From the IMG/VR virus record IMGVR_UViG_3300047557_002991, positions 1 to 35,603 of that record: a stretch of 35,603 nt of DNA. The stretch is one strand, 5' to 3'. This document shows, one piece after another, positions 13,401 through 19,503 of the stretch. The stretch is from a virus. The translations under genes and the position numbers were made by a program. Below the pieces are notes generated by a model that saw only the letters and a list, made by a program, of their open reading frames with translations, had not been told where the DNA came from and searched no databases. Each line of letters begins with the position of its first letter. Position 1 is the first letter of the stretch.

Positions 13401-16279
13401 TAGTAAATTCCATCCTGTTGTCCAGGAATGTACTCCTGAACTTCTTCTGTTTTATAAACATAATAAGTTCCAGATGTCTTTTTCTTCTTAAAGTATGGTA
13501 AAGATGAATTTCTAGTAGAGGTATCATTTGTAAAATTACCAGGATCAGTAATACCAGGCAAACTATAACTAAATTCTTTTGCACTGCTGATCCCAGTAAT
13601 TGTAAAAGTGCCATTATAGGAAGAATTAGCAACACCAGCTGGATTGTTGCTACTCTTTACATTCAAGATTTGAATTTGAGATCCAACATTCAAACCATGT
13701 GGAATTTCTGTCAAGATATTGGCAACTCCACCGGACCAATTTGCTCCAGCAATATACCTAGGATTCCTCAATTCAGTTGAATTTGCTAAGGTAGAAAGCG
13801 ATGGATTATAAAGAGACGCAATTTCAGTCGTTGTAGATCCGATTGAAGTGTTTGATTCTTGAATTATATACCCATCAAGAGGGGGTTTTGCATCAAATGG
13901 AGAATCCGATGGAATTACATAACGTAATCTATAAATTCTATCTACTAATTTTCTTGTATCGGGTTTGCGAGTAATATATGACCTGGAAGTAGCATTACCA
14001 AGACTAGTGGTTCCCAAAGAAATGATGGCATTATAAAGTCCACTTTCAGTAACTGCTGTTGAAACGTTTACATACCACTGATTTTCTACACTATCATATT
14101 GTATTGGATGTCCAATATCACCAGAATTTTTATCACTTACTCTGCTTATAATATTTAAAAGTCCACCTCTGTTATTGATGAAAATAGAATTATCACTCAG
14201 TGCATCATTTGAATTTTGTGCAAGTTTAATTTGACTTGAAGAAACAATGTTTGTCCCAGAGGTAATTGCATAATAAAGAGTATTATTTTTAACCCCATCA
14301 GGAAGTTGACCAGTTTCACTAATTACACGAACAGATTCTCCATTGAGTAAATTATGACTAGAAGTAAGCGTTAAGACACTATTTGTAATACTGTTTACAC
14401 CTACAGAACTTCTATTAACAACAGATTTTTTTTCTGCAGTAATTTCACTACCAGCATTCGGCATAATGATTCTTGCCGAATAAGTAGTAGAGACTCCGCT
14501 TTGCGTTACGATAACATTTAAATTATCATTTTCCTTAGCACCAATTCTATATCCATCAATAACGCTTTCTGGTATAATGGACGAATCTATTTGATTATAA
14601 AGATACAATCTACCAGTTGACGCTACCGATACTGTTTTAGCAACGTCTATTGACAAAAATTCAACGCTTGTTTCGGTATTTTCATTTTCTTTTGGTGGAA
14701 TAATATGTGTAATATATCCAACATCATCTCTAGAAAATGCGTCTCTCTTAAATCCAGAAGCAACAAATGCTCTTGCACCAAAGTTAGAGTTGGAGTTAGT
14801 TACCGAGGCATCTCCACCATTTTCAACCACGAAGTGATTCGCATATCCAATTGCAAAGACAGACACTACCTGAATATATGCATCATTCGAAGCTTTGATA
14901 TGATAATTCTCATACGTTGGCTTAAATCTTGCTCTTGAATCCGATTGAATATTCTCGTTTCCATCGGAAGTTTTATCTTGATATGTCCCTAAGATGGAAT
15001 TATATTTTACAAATGCATTATTATCTTTTTGAAGGCCAATTCCAGTAAACTGAGCAACGACCATGCTCTTGAATCCTTCTACTTTATCACCATCTGCATG
15101 TAATCCACACATTCCATAAACGGATCTCAGAGAAATATTAAAGATGTATGGTGAAGCAGATGTTGTTGTATCGACGACAACACTTGCAGTTGCTCCGAGA
15201 ACAACAGGAGCTGGATCACCTGGAGGATTCTGAACTTTATACTGAATATTTGTAGAGTCTACTTTTCCAGAAACAACGAACTGCCCATCATATCCGGGAG
15301 TTCCAACTCCTTCGATTCTTATTGGAGTGTCTGTATCAAACTCTTCCGCAGAATCTCCTAAAGTTACCGTAATAGTTGTATTGGGTAAGATACCATCTCC
15401 TGCACGAATACTTGTAATTCCTACTTCCTTTCCTCTAGATCCTACAATTCTATATTCATCAATCTTTGTTTGTACATCAAGACCACCAGAAGCTGCTAAG
15501 TTTACTACAATTTCGCGACCAGAAGAAGGTCCGTAAGCATATCCTATCTTTTGATAGAACATATCCAAGTCTGTTCTATCGGTAGAATATGTAATGAAAT
15601 CATCATTTATATTGACATTATTAACACCATCTACAAATTCAAATGCAGTTAACTTATGGTGCGAAAAATTAGGAACATATTGATTAGTCGTATAGTCAAT
15701 ATAGCAAACATCATTTGGTTCTGCATCTAGAATTGAGAACTGCCAGAAATAACAAGCACCAGTTATTCTGAAAATTGCAGACCTTTCAATTTGATCATTT
15801 TGAGGATTTGGAACATATTTTGGACGAATTCTTGTTTTACGAAGATCCATACCAACAATAGAAGTACCACGAGGAACAATGACTCCTCCATGAATACTGT
15901 TTAATTTATATAAAGCATTATCAGGAACGGAAAGATCAAAATTAGTTGTTAAGTCCCAAGAACCATATTCATTTGTTGATTGGCTATTTCTAAATATGAA
16001 ATTTGTTGATGAATCTGGAATCCATCCTGGGCGATTATCTACAAAGTGATCACCTGGATATAAAACAATTGTAGTTTTATTAAATCTATCGTTATCCAAT
16101 CCACGCTGATATGAAAATCTAGCTGCTTCAGCGAGTGCCCTTTGAATTGTTTTAAAAGGTGCTGTTAAACTATTTCCTTGATTTTCAATGCTATCTGTAG
16201 CATCGATGCTGTTTGGATCAACATAAAGAATCGTCCCTCTAACTGACTTGAGGAAATTATCCAGACGACTTAATCCCAT
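10412..16279 (-). CDS. Giant modular tail/fibre structural protein (VrlC-like in cyanophage annotations), 1955 aa
   Basis: The N-terminus MGLSRLDNFLKSVRGTILYV with DPNSIDATDSIENQG and FKTIQRALAEAARF resembles a protein often labelled VrlC in cyanophages; the FKTIQRAL block recalls right-handed beta-helix domains. Later modules include several copies of an HGL-type beta domain (for example near residues 863 and 1243: HGLNVGSQIQI, YNGTFTITGI), a G-x-G-Y-like module near 1076 (ISNAGSNYVDG), an NEIMRIRSTV/FRGLLGTTQTSHSSG module near 1360-1400, GISTF-type shaft motifs, and a C-terminal YFTNERAQDAIGEA fibre segment. Size suggests a long baseplate-attached fibre. No catalytic residues are evident. 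It is expressed from the octamer at 16310. Confidence 0.8.
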   Translation of the reverse strand: MGLSRLDNFLKSVRGTILYVDPNSIDATDSIENQGNSLTAPFKTIQRALAEAARFSYQRGLDNDRFNKTTIVLYPGDHFVDNRPGWIPDSSTNFIFRNSQSTNEYGSWDLTTNFDLSVPDNALYKLNSIHGGVIVPRGTSIVGMDLRKTRIRPKYVPNPQNDQIERSAIFRITGACYFWQFSILDAEPNDVCYIDYTTNQYVPNFSHHKLTAFEFVDGVNNVNINDDFITYSTDRTDLDMFYQKIGYAYGPSSGREIVVNLAASGGLDVQTKIDEYRIVGSRGKEVGITSIRAGDGILPNTTITVTLGDSAEEFDTDTPIRIEGVGTPGYDGQFVVSGKVDSTNIQYKVQNPPGDPAPVVLGATASVVVDTTTSASPYIFNISLRSVYGMCGLHADGDKVEGFKSMVVAQFTGIGLQKDNNAFVKYNSILGTYQDKTSDGNENIQSDSRARFKPTYENYHIKASNDAYIQVVSVFAIGYANHFVVENGGDASVTNSNSNFGARAFVASGFKRDAFSRDDVGYITHIIPPKENENTETSVEFLSIDVAKTVSVASTGRLYLYNQIDSSIIPESVIDGYRIGAKENDNLNVIVTQSGVSTTYSARIIMPNAGSEITAEKKSVVNRSSVGVNSITNSVLTLTSSHNLLNGESVRVISETGQLPDGVKNNTLYYAITSGTNIVSSSQIKLAQNSNDALSDNSIFINNRGGLLNIISRVSDKNSGDIGHPIQYDSVENQWYVNVSTAVTESGLYNAIISLGTTSLGNATSRSYITRKPDTRKLVDRIYRLRYVIPSDSPFDAKPPLDGYIIQESNTSIGSTTTEIASLYNPSLSTLANSTELRNPRYIAGANWSGGVANILTEIPHGLNVGSQIQILNVKSSNNPAGVANSSYNGTFTITGISSAKEFSYSLPGITDPGNFTNDTSTRNSSLPYFKKKKTSGTYYVYKTEEVQEYIPGQQDGIYYLTVLNANNSPSVLPFNSLRFSQPIQNLYPQINRDNPKSDPKESISFALPDSLGKVVVDDPQNSITKETLTTQLIDSGVGIGLTQLISDSSGTTHTIYTEIDHGYNRITGLTISNAGSNYVDGNYYNAKLVGFAGSITGSYATVRVTVNSGSISSVKIIDGGSAYEIGNTLAIVGIATTTSNVPGNLRVRSIYNNVGDVLSIERITPNAYSSYDSLYRITGVNGPKEITVASASSISPAYTSGIGITVASTADIILTGKSLSVYQLQYNNTTGIATIITSEAHGLSLDKKIRLGGADSNFFNGEFLIKSVGATTSFTINPGVTTSSVITSGNIFVHPLAYSSFGGDISRFSDGSSGRLIPQYAGITTTISSAIGAVDTTISISNVGNFDFNIGDYLLVDNEIMRIRSTVSVNPVSVFRGLLGTTQTSHSSGRVVRRIKPRPIELRRNSLIRGSAHTLEYLGFGPGNYSTAFPERQDRSLEPTEQLIAQATKIDGGSIVYTAMNENGDFITGNKKIISSSGKEELIDAPIPSIVGEDPGTGGVRSGFDIISPSEVYVERSIKVDGGPNNNLVSEFGGPVVFNNKITSSSPKGIEANSLYLQGDTSVSRKYSVGISTPTLASNPGDVFYNAIPATQQYVGWVYTVGNQWEKFGYIGEIGDKVGVSSAGNFLGIATMIDFRSGIGATIRSDFNSLSGIGTFIFDSTALNVGVSTGVGATRTFVGVASEINFIGYGVTISAVYNAGIASVTIDGSSLGGGSAPGLPLNSVQYNDGGFFRGNSAFTFDGSNVLVNNSIGISSISPTAKLEIVARTQEALRIKSTSGFGNILRIDNFLGDTNPFIVDINGRVGINTVSAIAPLDVVGNVAVTGQLRFYDDETRTNYVALQIPDISSDAIFTLPATFGNPNQVLYTTGSGVLTWINPSSLVALGITSTDALSEGTTNQYFTNERAQDAIGEAINAGIQTGITVSYDDATNKINFNVGNPTPYPFTTRGFSIPI

Positions 16280-16309
16280 TTTATTAATACTTATAGTTCC
16301 GTTATGGAT

Positions 16310-16317
16310 TATTTATC
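16310..16317 (-). promoter_or_regulatory. T4-like late promoter, GATAAATA
   Basis: GATAAATA on the minus strand, 30 bp before the ATG at 16279 and directly after a terminator hairpin, so late transcription of the giant gene is insulated from the island upstream. Confidence 0.7.
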
Positions 16318-16320
16318 ATA

Positions 16321-16344
16321 CAAGAAAACCTCCAAAAGGAGGTT
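16321..16344 (-). terminator. Intrinsic terminator ending the tRNA/mom island
   Basis: On the minus strand AACCTCC, a TTTT loop and GGAGGTT form a 7-bp perfect stem, followed by TTCTTG. It lies 38 bp after the stop of the Mom-like gene. Confidence 0.75.
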
Positions 16345-16381
16345 CTCAAGTCACACGGAAGGGGTTTGGTTTAGTATCGCC
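16321..16381 (-). ncRNA. Candidate short terminated RNA of about 60 nt
   Basis: A sigma70-like promoter (16388-16417) overlapping the end of the Mom-like gene predicts a start near 16381, and the terminator hairpin ends near 16321. The RNA between them would contain no start codon with a usable frame: about 35 nt of single strand rich in CCAAACCCC-type sequence, then the hairpin. This is inferred only from the promoter-terminator pair; the pair could simply produce an aborted transcript. Confidence 0.35.
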
Positions 16382-17002
16382 TTAAGTATTATACCACTTT
16401 TGCTCTTCCCAAGTCAAGCGTTTTTTAAGTTCTTTATCAAACACCATCAAGTATCTATGTTTCCTACTTCTTTCCCTCCATTCACCTACGGAACCTTTTA
16501 TTTTTCCACGAGAGTGTTTAGTTCCGTCTGAATAATAGAAATCTTTTTTTCTATCAGTGAGACCGTAATACTTAAAGTTGCAAGCACGATAAGTTATACC
16601 AGAATGGAAATCTGAATCAGCATAAGAAAGGATTGCTTTAACTTCAGTATCTTTCCGAAGTTGTCTAATCACTCGTGACACAAACCAAGAAGTGATGTTA
16701 TATTCGCATGACTGAGTACTAGGCTCGATGCAAAGTCTTGAGAGTTCGAAAAGTCCCTGTTGTTCGTTTCTCTCAAGTCCAAATGCTCCTTTCGCAACTT
16801 CGGGTACAGGTAATCCTGTAAATATACAAACTCCCCTGATCCCTCCAATATTTAATGGTGAAAACTCATTTTTTTCAAAAAGACCATAATTGTATCCAGA
16901 TTTGAATCCTTTTGAGAAATCTTTAAGATAATGATATTTAAGTAATAATTCTTCTGCTTGTTTTTTGGTTACTCTGCCAATATAAAAGTCAGTTTTAGCC
17001 AT
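16382..17002 (-). CDS. mom-like: Mom-like GNAT-related DNA modification protein, 206 aa
   Basis: The pattern KYHYLKDFSKGFKSGYNYG (23-41), GVCIFTGLPVPE (57-68), FELSRLCIEP (85-94), SWFVSRVIRQL (105-115), AILSYADSDFHSGITYRAC (123-141) and FKYYGLT (143-149) matches the Mom family, whose phage Mu member converts adenine in phage DNA to a carbamoylmethyl form that resists restriction. Length is close to Mu Mom. The SYAD and HSGITYRA blocks hold residues typical of the family's acetyltransferase-like core. Its start overlaps the end of a 53-aa gene. In Mu, mom is tightly regulated; here a terminator and internal promoter lie just after it. Which base is modified in this phage is unknown. Confidence 0.8.
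   Translation of the reverse strand: MAKTDFYIGRVTKKQAEELLLKYHYLKDFSKGFKSGYNYGLFEKNEFSPLNIGGIRGVCIFTGLPVPEVAKGAFGLERNEQQGLFELSRLCIEPSTQSCEYNITSWFVSRVIRQLRKDTEVKAILSYADSDFHSGITYRACNFKYYGLTDRKKDFYYSDGTKHSRGKIKGSVGEWRERSRKHRYLMVFDKELKKRLTWEEQKWYNT
16388..16417 (-). promoter_or_regulatory. Sigma70-like promoter inside the 3' end of the Mom-like gene
   Basis: TTGACT (16412-16417) and a perfect TATAAT (16388-16393) are 18 bp apart on the minus strand. Both boxes are also codons of the C-terminal residues LTWEEQKWYN, so chance cannot be excluded. Confidence 0.55.
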
Positions 17003-17156
17003 TCATCATATATTCTACAGTATTCGCAACATCATTCATGGCATCACGAAGATCTGGTTGTTGTCCCGATTCTTGTTTTAGAATGGGTCTAGAATCGTCA
17101 GTAAGGGTCCACCTCCACTGACTCATATCTTTACAATACCAGAGATTAATTTTCAT
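16995..17156 (-). CDS. Small conserved cyanophage protein, 53 aa
   Basis: The frame MKINLWYCKDMSQWRWTLTD ... LRDAMNDVANTVEYMMNG matches a short protein I recall in several cyanophages. It has a beta-like Trp-rich start and a helical end. It overlaps the Mom-like start by 8 bp, so the two are probably translated together, and it lies between tRNA-Thr and mom. Function unknown. A partner or regulator of the Mom-like protein is possible, but there is no direct evidence. Confidence 0.75.
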   Translation of the reverse strand: MKINLWYCKDMSQWRWTLTDDSRPILKQESGQQPDLRDAMNDVANTVEYMMNG

Positions 17157-17178
17157 TTTGGAGTTATAAAGAACTCAG

Positions 17179-17250
17179 AGCCCCCCATCGGATTTGAACC
17201 GATGACCGCTCGCTTACAAGGCGAGTGCTCTACCACTGAGCTAGAGAGGC
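17179..17250 (-). tRNA. tRNA-Thr (anticodon TGU/UGU)
   Basis: The 72-nt minus-strand sequence folds as a full cloverleaf: 7-bp acceptor stem (GCCTCTC with GGGGGGC, with wobbles), D arm GCTC/GAGC, anticodon stem CTCGC/GCGAG with loop CTTGTAA, 5-nt variable loop and T arm ATCGG-TTCAAAT-CCGAT. The anticodon TGT reads ACA. CCA is not encoded. Confidence 0.93.
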
Positions 17251-17251
17251 A

Positions 17252-17521
17252 TTAATCAACAGGCAACATTTCTGGATTTTCCAGTTCCAATTCAAACATA
17301 AGAGGATGACATTGCTCATCGATCAAATAGAATGATGATTTATATAGATCCTCTGGTTCAAATCTTCTTTCGTTATCTGCTAAGTGTATTAACTCCAAAT
17401 CCTGCATTGAACAATTTGGAAGTTCGTCAAAAGTAAAAGGAATATTATTTATAAAGTACATTAGAACAATTTGTGTTCCTTTATTGTACCAACAATACCT
17501 GGCATCAATTCTGTACTTCAT
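17252..17521 (-). CDS. Hypothetical protein between two tRNAs, 89 aa
   Basis: The start is ATG at 17521 with AGGA upstream. The protein (MKYRIDARYCWYNKGTQIVL..., NIPFTFDELPNCSMQDLELI, PEDLYKSSFYLIDEQCHPLM) is acidic, with three Cys, and looks globular alpha/beta. It ends 2 bp before the tRNA-Thr gene. A TCTAAATA octamer 22 bp upstream suggests it can be made late in addition to readthrough from the island promoter. No family is recognised. Confidence 0.75.
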   Translation of the reverse strand: MKYRIDARYCWYNKGTQIVLMYFINNIPFTFDELPNCSMQDLELIHLADNERRFEPEDLYKSSFYLIDEQCHPLMFELELENPEMLPVD

Positions 17522-17543
17522 AGGAGTTTTTCCTACTTTTGCT

Positions 17544-17551
17544 TATTTAGA
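17544..17551 (-). promoter_or_regulatory. Possible late promoter, TCTAAATA
   Basis: TCTAAATA on the minus strand 22 bp before the ATG at 17521, just downstream of tRNA-Leu. Same variant as at 31933. Confidence 0.45.
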
Positions 17552-17570
17552 GGTGGTTTATTTCCTCTAA

Positions 17571-17643
17571 TAGGAGTGGTGGGATTCGAACCCACCCTGG
17601 ATGGATTTTAAGTCCACTGCCTCTTCCGCTGGGCTACACTCCC
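17571..17643 (-). tRNA. tRNA-Leu (anticodon TAA/UAA), class-I-like short variable loop
   Basis: The 73-nt minus-strand sequence folds with acceptor GGGAGTG/CACTCCT (first pair G-U), D arm GCC/GGC, anticodon stem GTGGA/TCCAT with loop CTTAAAA, variable loop CCAGG and T arm GTGGG-TTCGAAT-CCCAC; discriminator A. The anticodon TAA reads UUA (Leu). Bacterial tRNA-Leu normally has a long variable arm, but this one has only 5 nt. CCA is not encoded. Confidence 0.9.
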
Positions 17644-17652
17644 ACAAAAATC

Positions 17653-17832
17653 TCAGAAGAGATTGAGTTGATTATCAGATTCTACCACATATGTTGGTAG
17701 ATGTAAACGGCAGTATTCATTAAATGTAATCTTCATTTCTTTGTTGGTAAGATTACAGTTTTTTGCTGCTGTTGGCACATTCCATTTTGCCGTGAACAGC
17801 ATTTCCATTGATTCTCGTGTTTCGGCTCTCAT
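17653..17832 (-). CDS. Small helix-turn-helix-like protein, 59 aa
   Basis: The frame MRAETRESMEMLFTAKWNVP followed by TAAKNCNLTNKEMKITFNEY ends DNQLNLF. The segment around residues 21-41 (AAKNCNLTNKEMKITF) resembles the helix-turn-helix layout of small DNA-binding proteins, and I recall relatives in cyanophages. It starts in an ATGA overlap with the upstream gene and stops 10 bp before tRNA-Leu. DNA binding is inference from the pattern only. Confidence 0.7.
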   Translation of the reverse strand: MRAETRESMEMLFTAKWNVPTAAKNCNLTNKEMKITFNEYCRLHLPTYVVESDNQLNLF

Positions 17833-18011
17833 AGAGGACTTGTATATGCAAGGGTTTTTTCGTCTACTGTAGCGCGAACAAAGTCTAGCACATTCATAAA
17901 CTCATCTACAGTCTCACAGGTCACTTGCTTTTCTGTCCCCTCGCTAGAGTACAGATAAACGGTTCGCTTAATAGGGTCTACCACGCAACGTGAGAGGTAC
18001 TCGTCTTGCAT
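17829..18011 (-). CDS. Small conserved protein, first gene of the tRNA/mom island, 60 aa
   Basis: The protein (MQDEYLSRCVVDPIKRTVYL..., EKQVTCETVDEFMNVLDFVR) looks like a compact alpha/beta fold with two Cys. It starts 26 bp after the -10 box of a near-consensus sigma70-like promoter, so it should be expressed early. I recall similar short proteins in cyanophages but no function. Confidence 0.75.
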   Translation of the reverse strand: MQDEYLSRCVVDPIKRTVYLYSSEGTEKQVTCETVDEFMNVLDFVRATVDEKTLAYTSPL

Positions 18012-18036
18012 TCGGTCGTCCGTTGATTACCTAGGT

Positions 18037-18065
18037 ATCATAGCAGGTCTGGTGGCGGGTGTCAA
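18037..18065 (-). promoter_or_regulatory. Sigma70-like promoter of the tRNA/mom island
   Basis: TTGACA (18060-18065) and TATGAT (18037-18042) are exactly 17 bp apart on the minus strand, in the 60-bp gap after the structural gene ending at 18072. The spacer is unusually GC-rich (CCCGCCACC). Confidence 0.85.
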
Positions 18066-18071
18066 GACCCC

Positions 18072-18920
18072 CTAGCGAGTAATCGTGTTTCTGGGACCTT
18101 TATACTGTGGATCCAACAAATTCCGATTCTCATCATCAGGATCTTTATTCAAATGATTTGGGTCGGGATAATCTTTCCAACTATTTCCCTCATATTCAAC
18201 ATGAAGTGGGTTGACATCTTTTCTTTCCGCGTAAACATGATAGAAACAATCAATAGACAATCCACTATTTGATTGGAGATAAATTTTAGAATCATCCCAT
18301 CTCTTCACAATAATATTTTGATGAGAACCTATTGGTTGAAGTTGTACCGATATACTATCTTCATGAACCAAATTCTTCCAATAATCTGGGAGATTTATTT
18401 CAGTTTTATTCGTAACTCTACCTCTAAAATATACACCAATTTCGGGTCCTTCCACACATGCATAAGACAATCTCCACCCCTTACCTTTAGATGGGTGAAC
18501 CATATCAAATGTTTTTCCTAGAGCATCTGCAGTTGCAAATCTTGCTGCCAGTTTTCCTTTGTTACCACAGTCAACTTTTCCGGTAACAAAAACATCACCA
18601 TCAATATAAAGAACATCAGTTGTTGGTCCAGTGATATAAACTGCGTTTGGTGTCTGACCATCACCTTCAAATTTACTATCACCCTTTACAAATAAAGATC
18701 TTTTTGCGTTTGATGGTGTGTCTGGGTTGGTCTCTCTGCCAATCATCAGGGATGCTTCAACATTTCCATAATCACTATCCTTTCCAATGTGGACTGGCGC
18801 TTGGAAATATGCAGATCCATGGATACTTTTAGGACCTCTTCCAAGAGCTTCAGGTTTTGATGCTTTATTTGTTACATGAAGTTGACCATGAATCAACTCA
18901 AAATCACTTGAACTTGACAT
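18072..18920 (-). CDS. Structural protein with GWRLxxACxEGPE domain, 282 aa
   Basis: The N-terminal half (FELIHGQLHVTNKASKPEAL; SLFVKGDSKFEGDG; DVLYIDGDVFVTGKVDC) is beta-rich and fibre-like. The C-terminal domain (MVHPSKGKGWRLSYACVEGP, EIGVYFRGRV, then INLPDYWKNLVHEDSISVQL) is a module I recall at the ends of marine phage fibre or baseplate proteins. It ends in a polar tail. It is the last gene of the hub block, next to a spike-like protein. Its exact role is not known; fibre or spike attachment is the likeliest. Confidence 0.7.
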   Translation of the reverse strand: MSSSSDFELIHGQLHVTNKASKPEALGRGPKSIHGSAYFQAPVHIGKDSDYGNVEASLMIGRETNPDTPSNAKRSLFVKGDSKFEGDGQTPNAVYITGPTTDVLYIDGDVFVTGKVDCGNKGKLAARFATADALGKTFDMVHPSKGKGWRLSYACVEGPEIGVYFRGRVTNKTEINLPDYWKNLVHEDSISVQLQPIGSHQNIIVKRWDDSKIYLQSNSGLSIDCFYHVYAERKDVNPLHVEYEGNSWKDYPDPNHLNKDPDDENRNLLDPQYKGPRNTITR

Positions 18921-18923
18921 ATA

Positions 18924-19502
18924 TTAGAATGGGAATTGCGGAGCTAATTGAGTAATATCGTTTAAAATAGGCAATGATGGTAATTTTACTGAACTCATAG
19001 AGGTCATCTTTTCAATACTACCACCAAATATTTTCATAATATTTATAGCAGTTTGTTGCATTTCTCCATCAGTAAACAAACTGATGGATTCATTTGCATT
19101 TGTAGTAAACTTTTTAGTCTCAATATTTACGCTCTCGTTGGAGTGAATATTGATAACACCTTTTGTAGGATCTGGACCTCTAGCAATAATGTCAATGTTT
19201 TCAGCCTCCATTCTAATTCTACCTTTTGTCTGAATTAGAATATCACTAGCATCGGCATTAAACCACATGCCAATTTGATCTTTTTCAATGTCATCACCAC
19301 ATCTGACTTGATATCTTCCTCTACATCTAGATGTCATCCACCTTTTTCTTGGTGCAGTTTGATCGATTGAAATATATTCCAGAGATTCTTGTCCCTGAAT
19401 CATTACTGAAGATTTAACTTCATCGCCATGTATGTGCCCAAAAGATATCTGACCATCCTTTGTTCCTGTTCTTTTTGTTTCGTAATTTTTAGATTTTGCC
19501 AT
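18924..19502 (-). CDS. Spike-like baseplate protein, 192 aa
   Basis: After a polar start (MAKSKNYETKRTGTKDGQIS) the protein contains a series of short strands (DILIQTKGRIRMEAENIDII, GVINIHSNESVNIETKKF, ESISLFTDGEM) like the beta-helical C-terminal needle of gp5/VgrG spikes. It lies downstream of a gp5 OB-domain gene, so it may be a separated spike part. The C-terminus (PSLPILNDITQLAPQFPF) is hydrophobic. The identification is from pattern and position only. Confidence 0.6.
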   Translation of the reverse strand: MAKSKNYETKRTGTKDGQISFGHIHGDEVKSSVMIQGQESLEYISIDQTAPRKRWMTSRCRGRYQVRCGDDIEKDQIGMWFNADASDILIQTKGRIRMEAENIDIIARGPDPTKGVINIHSNESVNIETKKFTTNANESISLFTDGEMQQTAINIMKIFGGSIEKMTSMSSVKLPSLPILNDITQLAPQFPF

Positions 19503-19503
19503 T

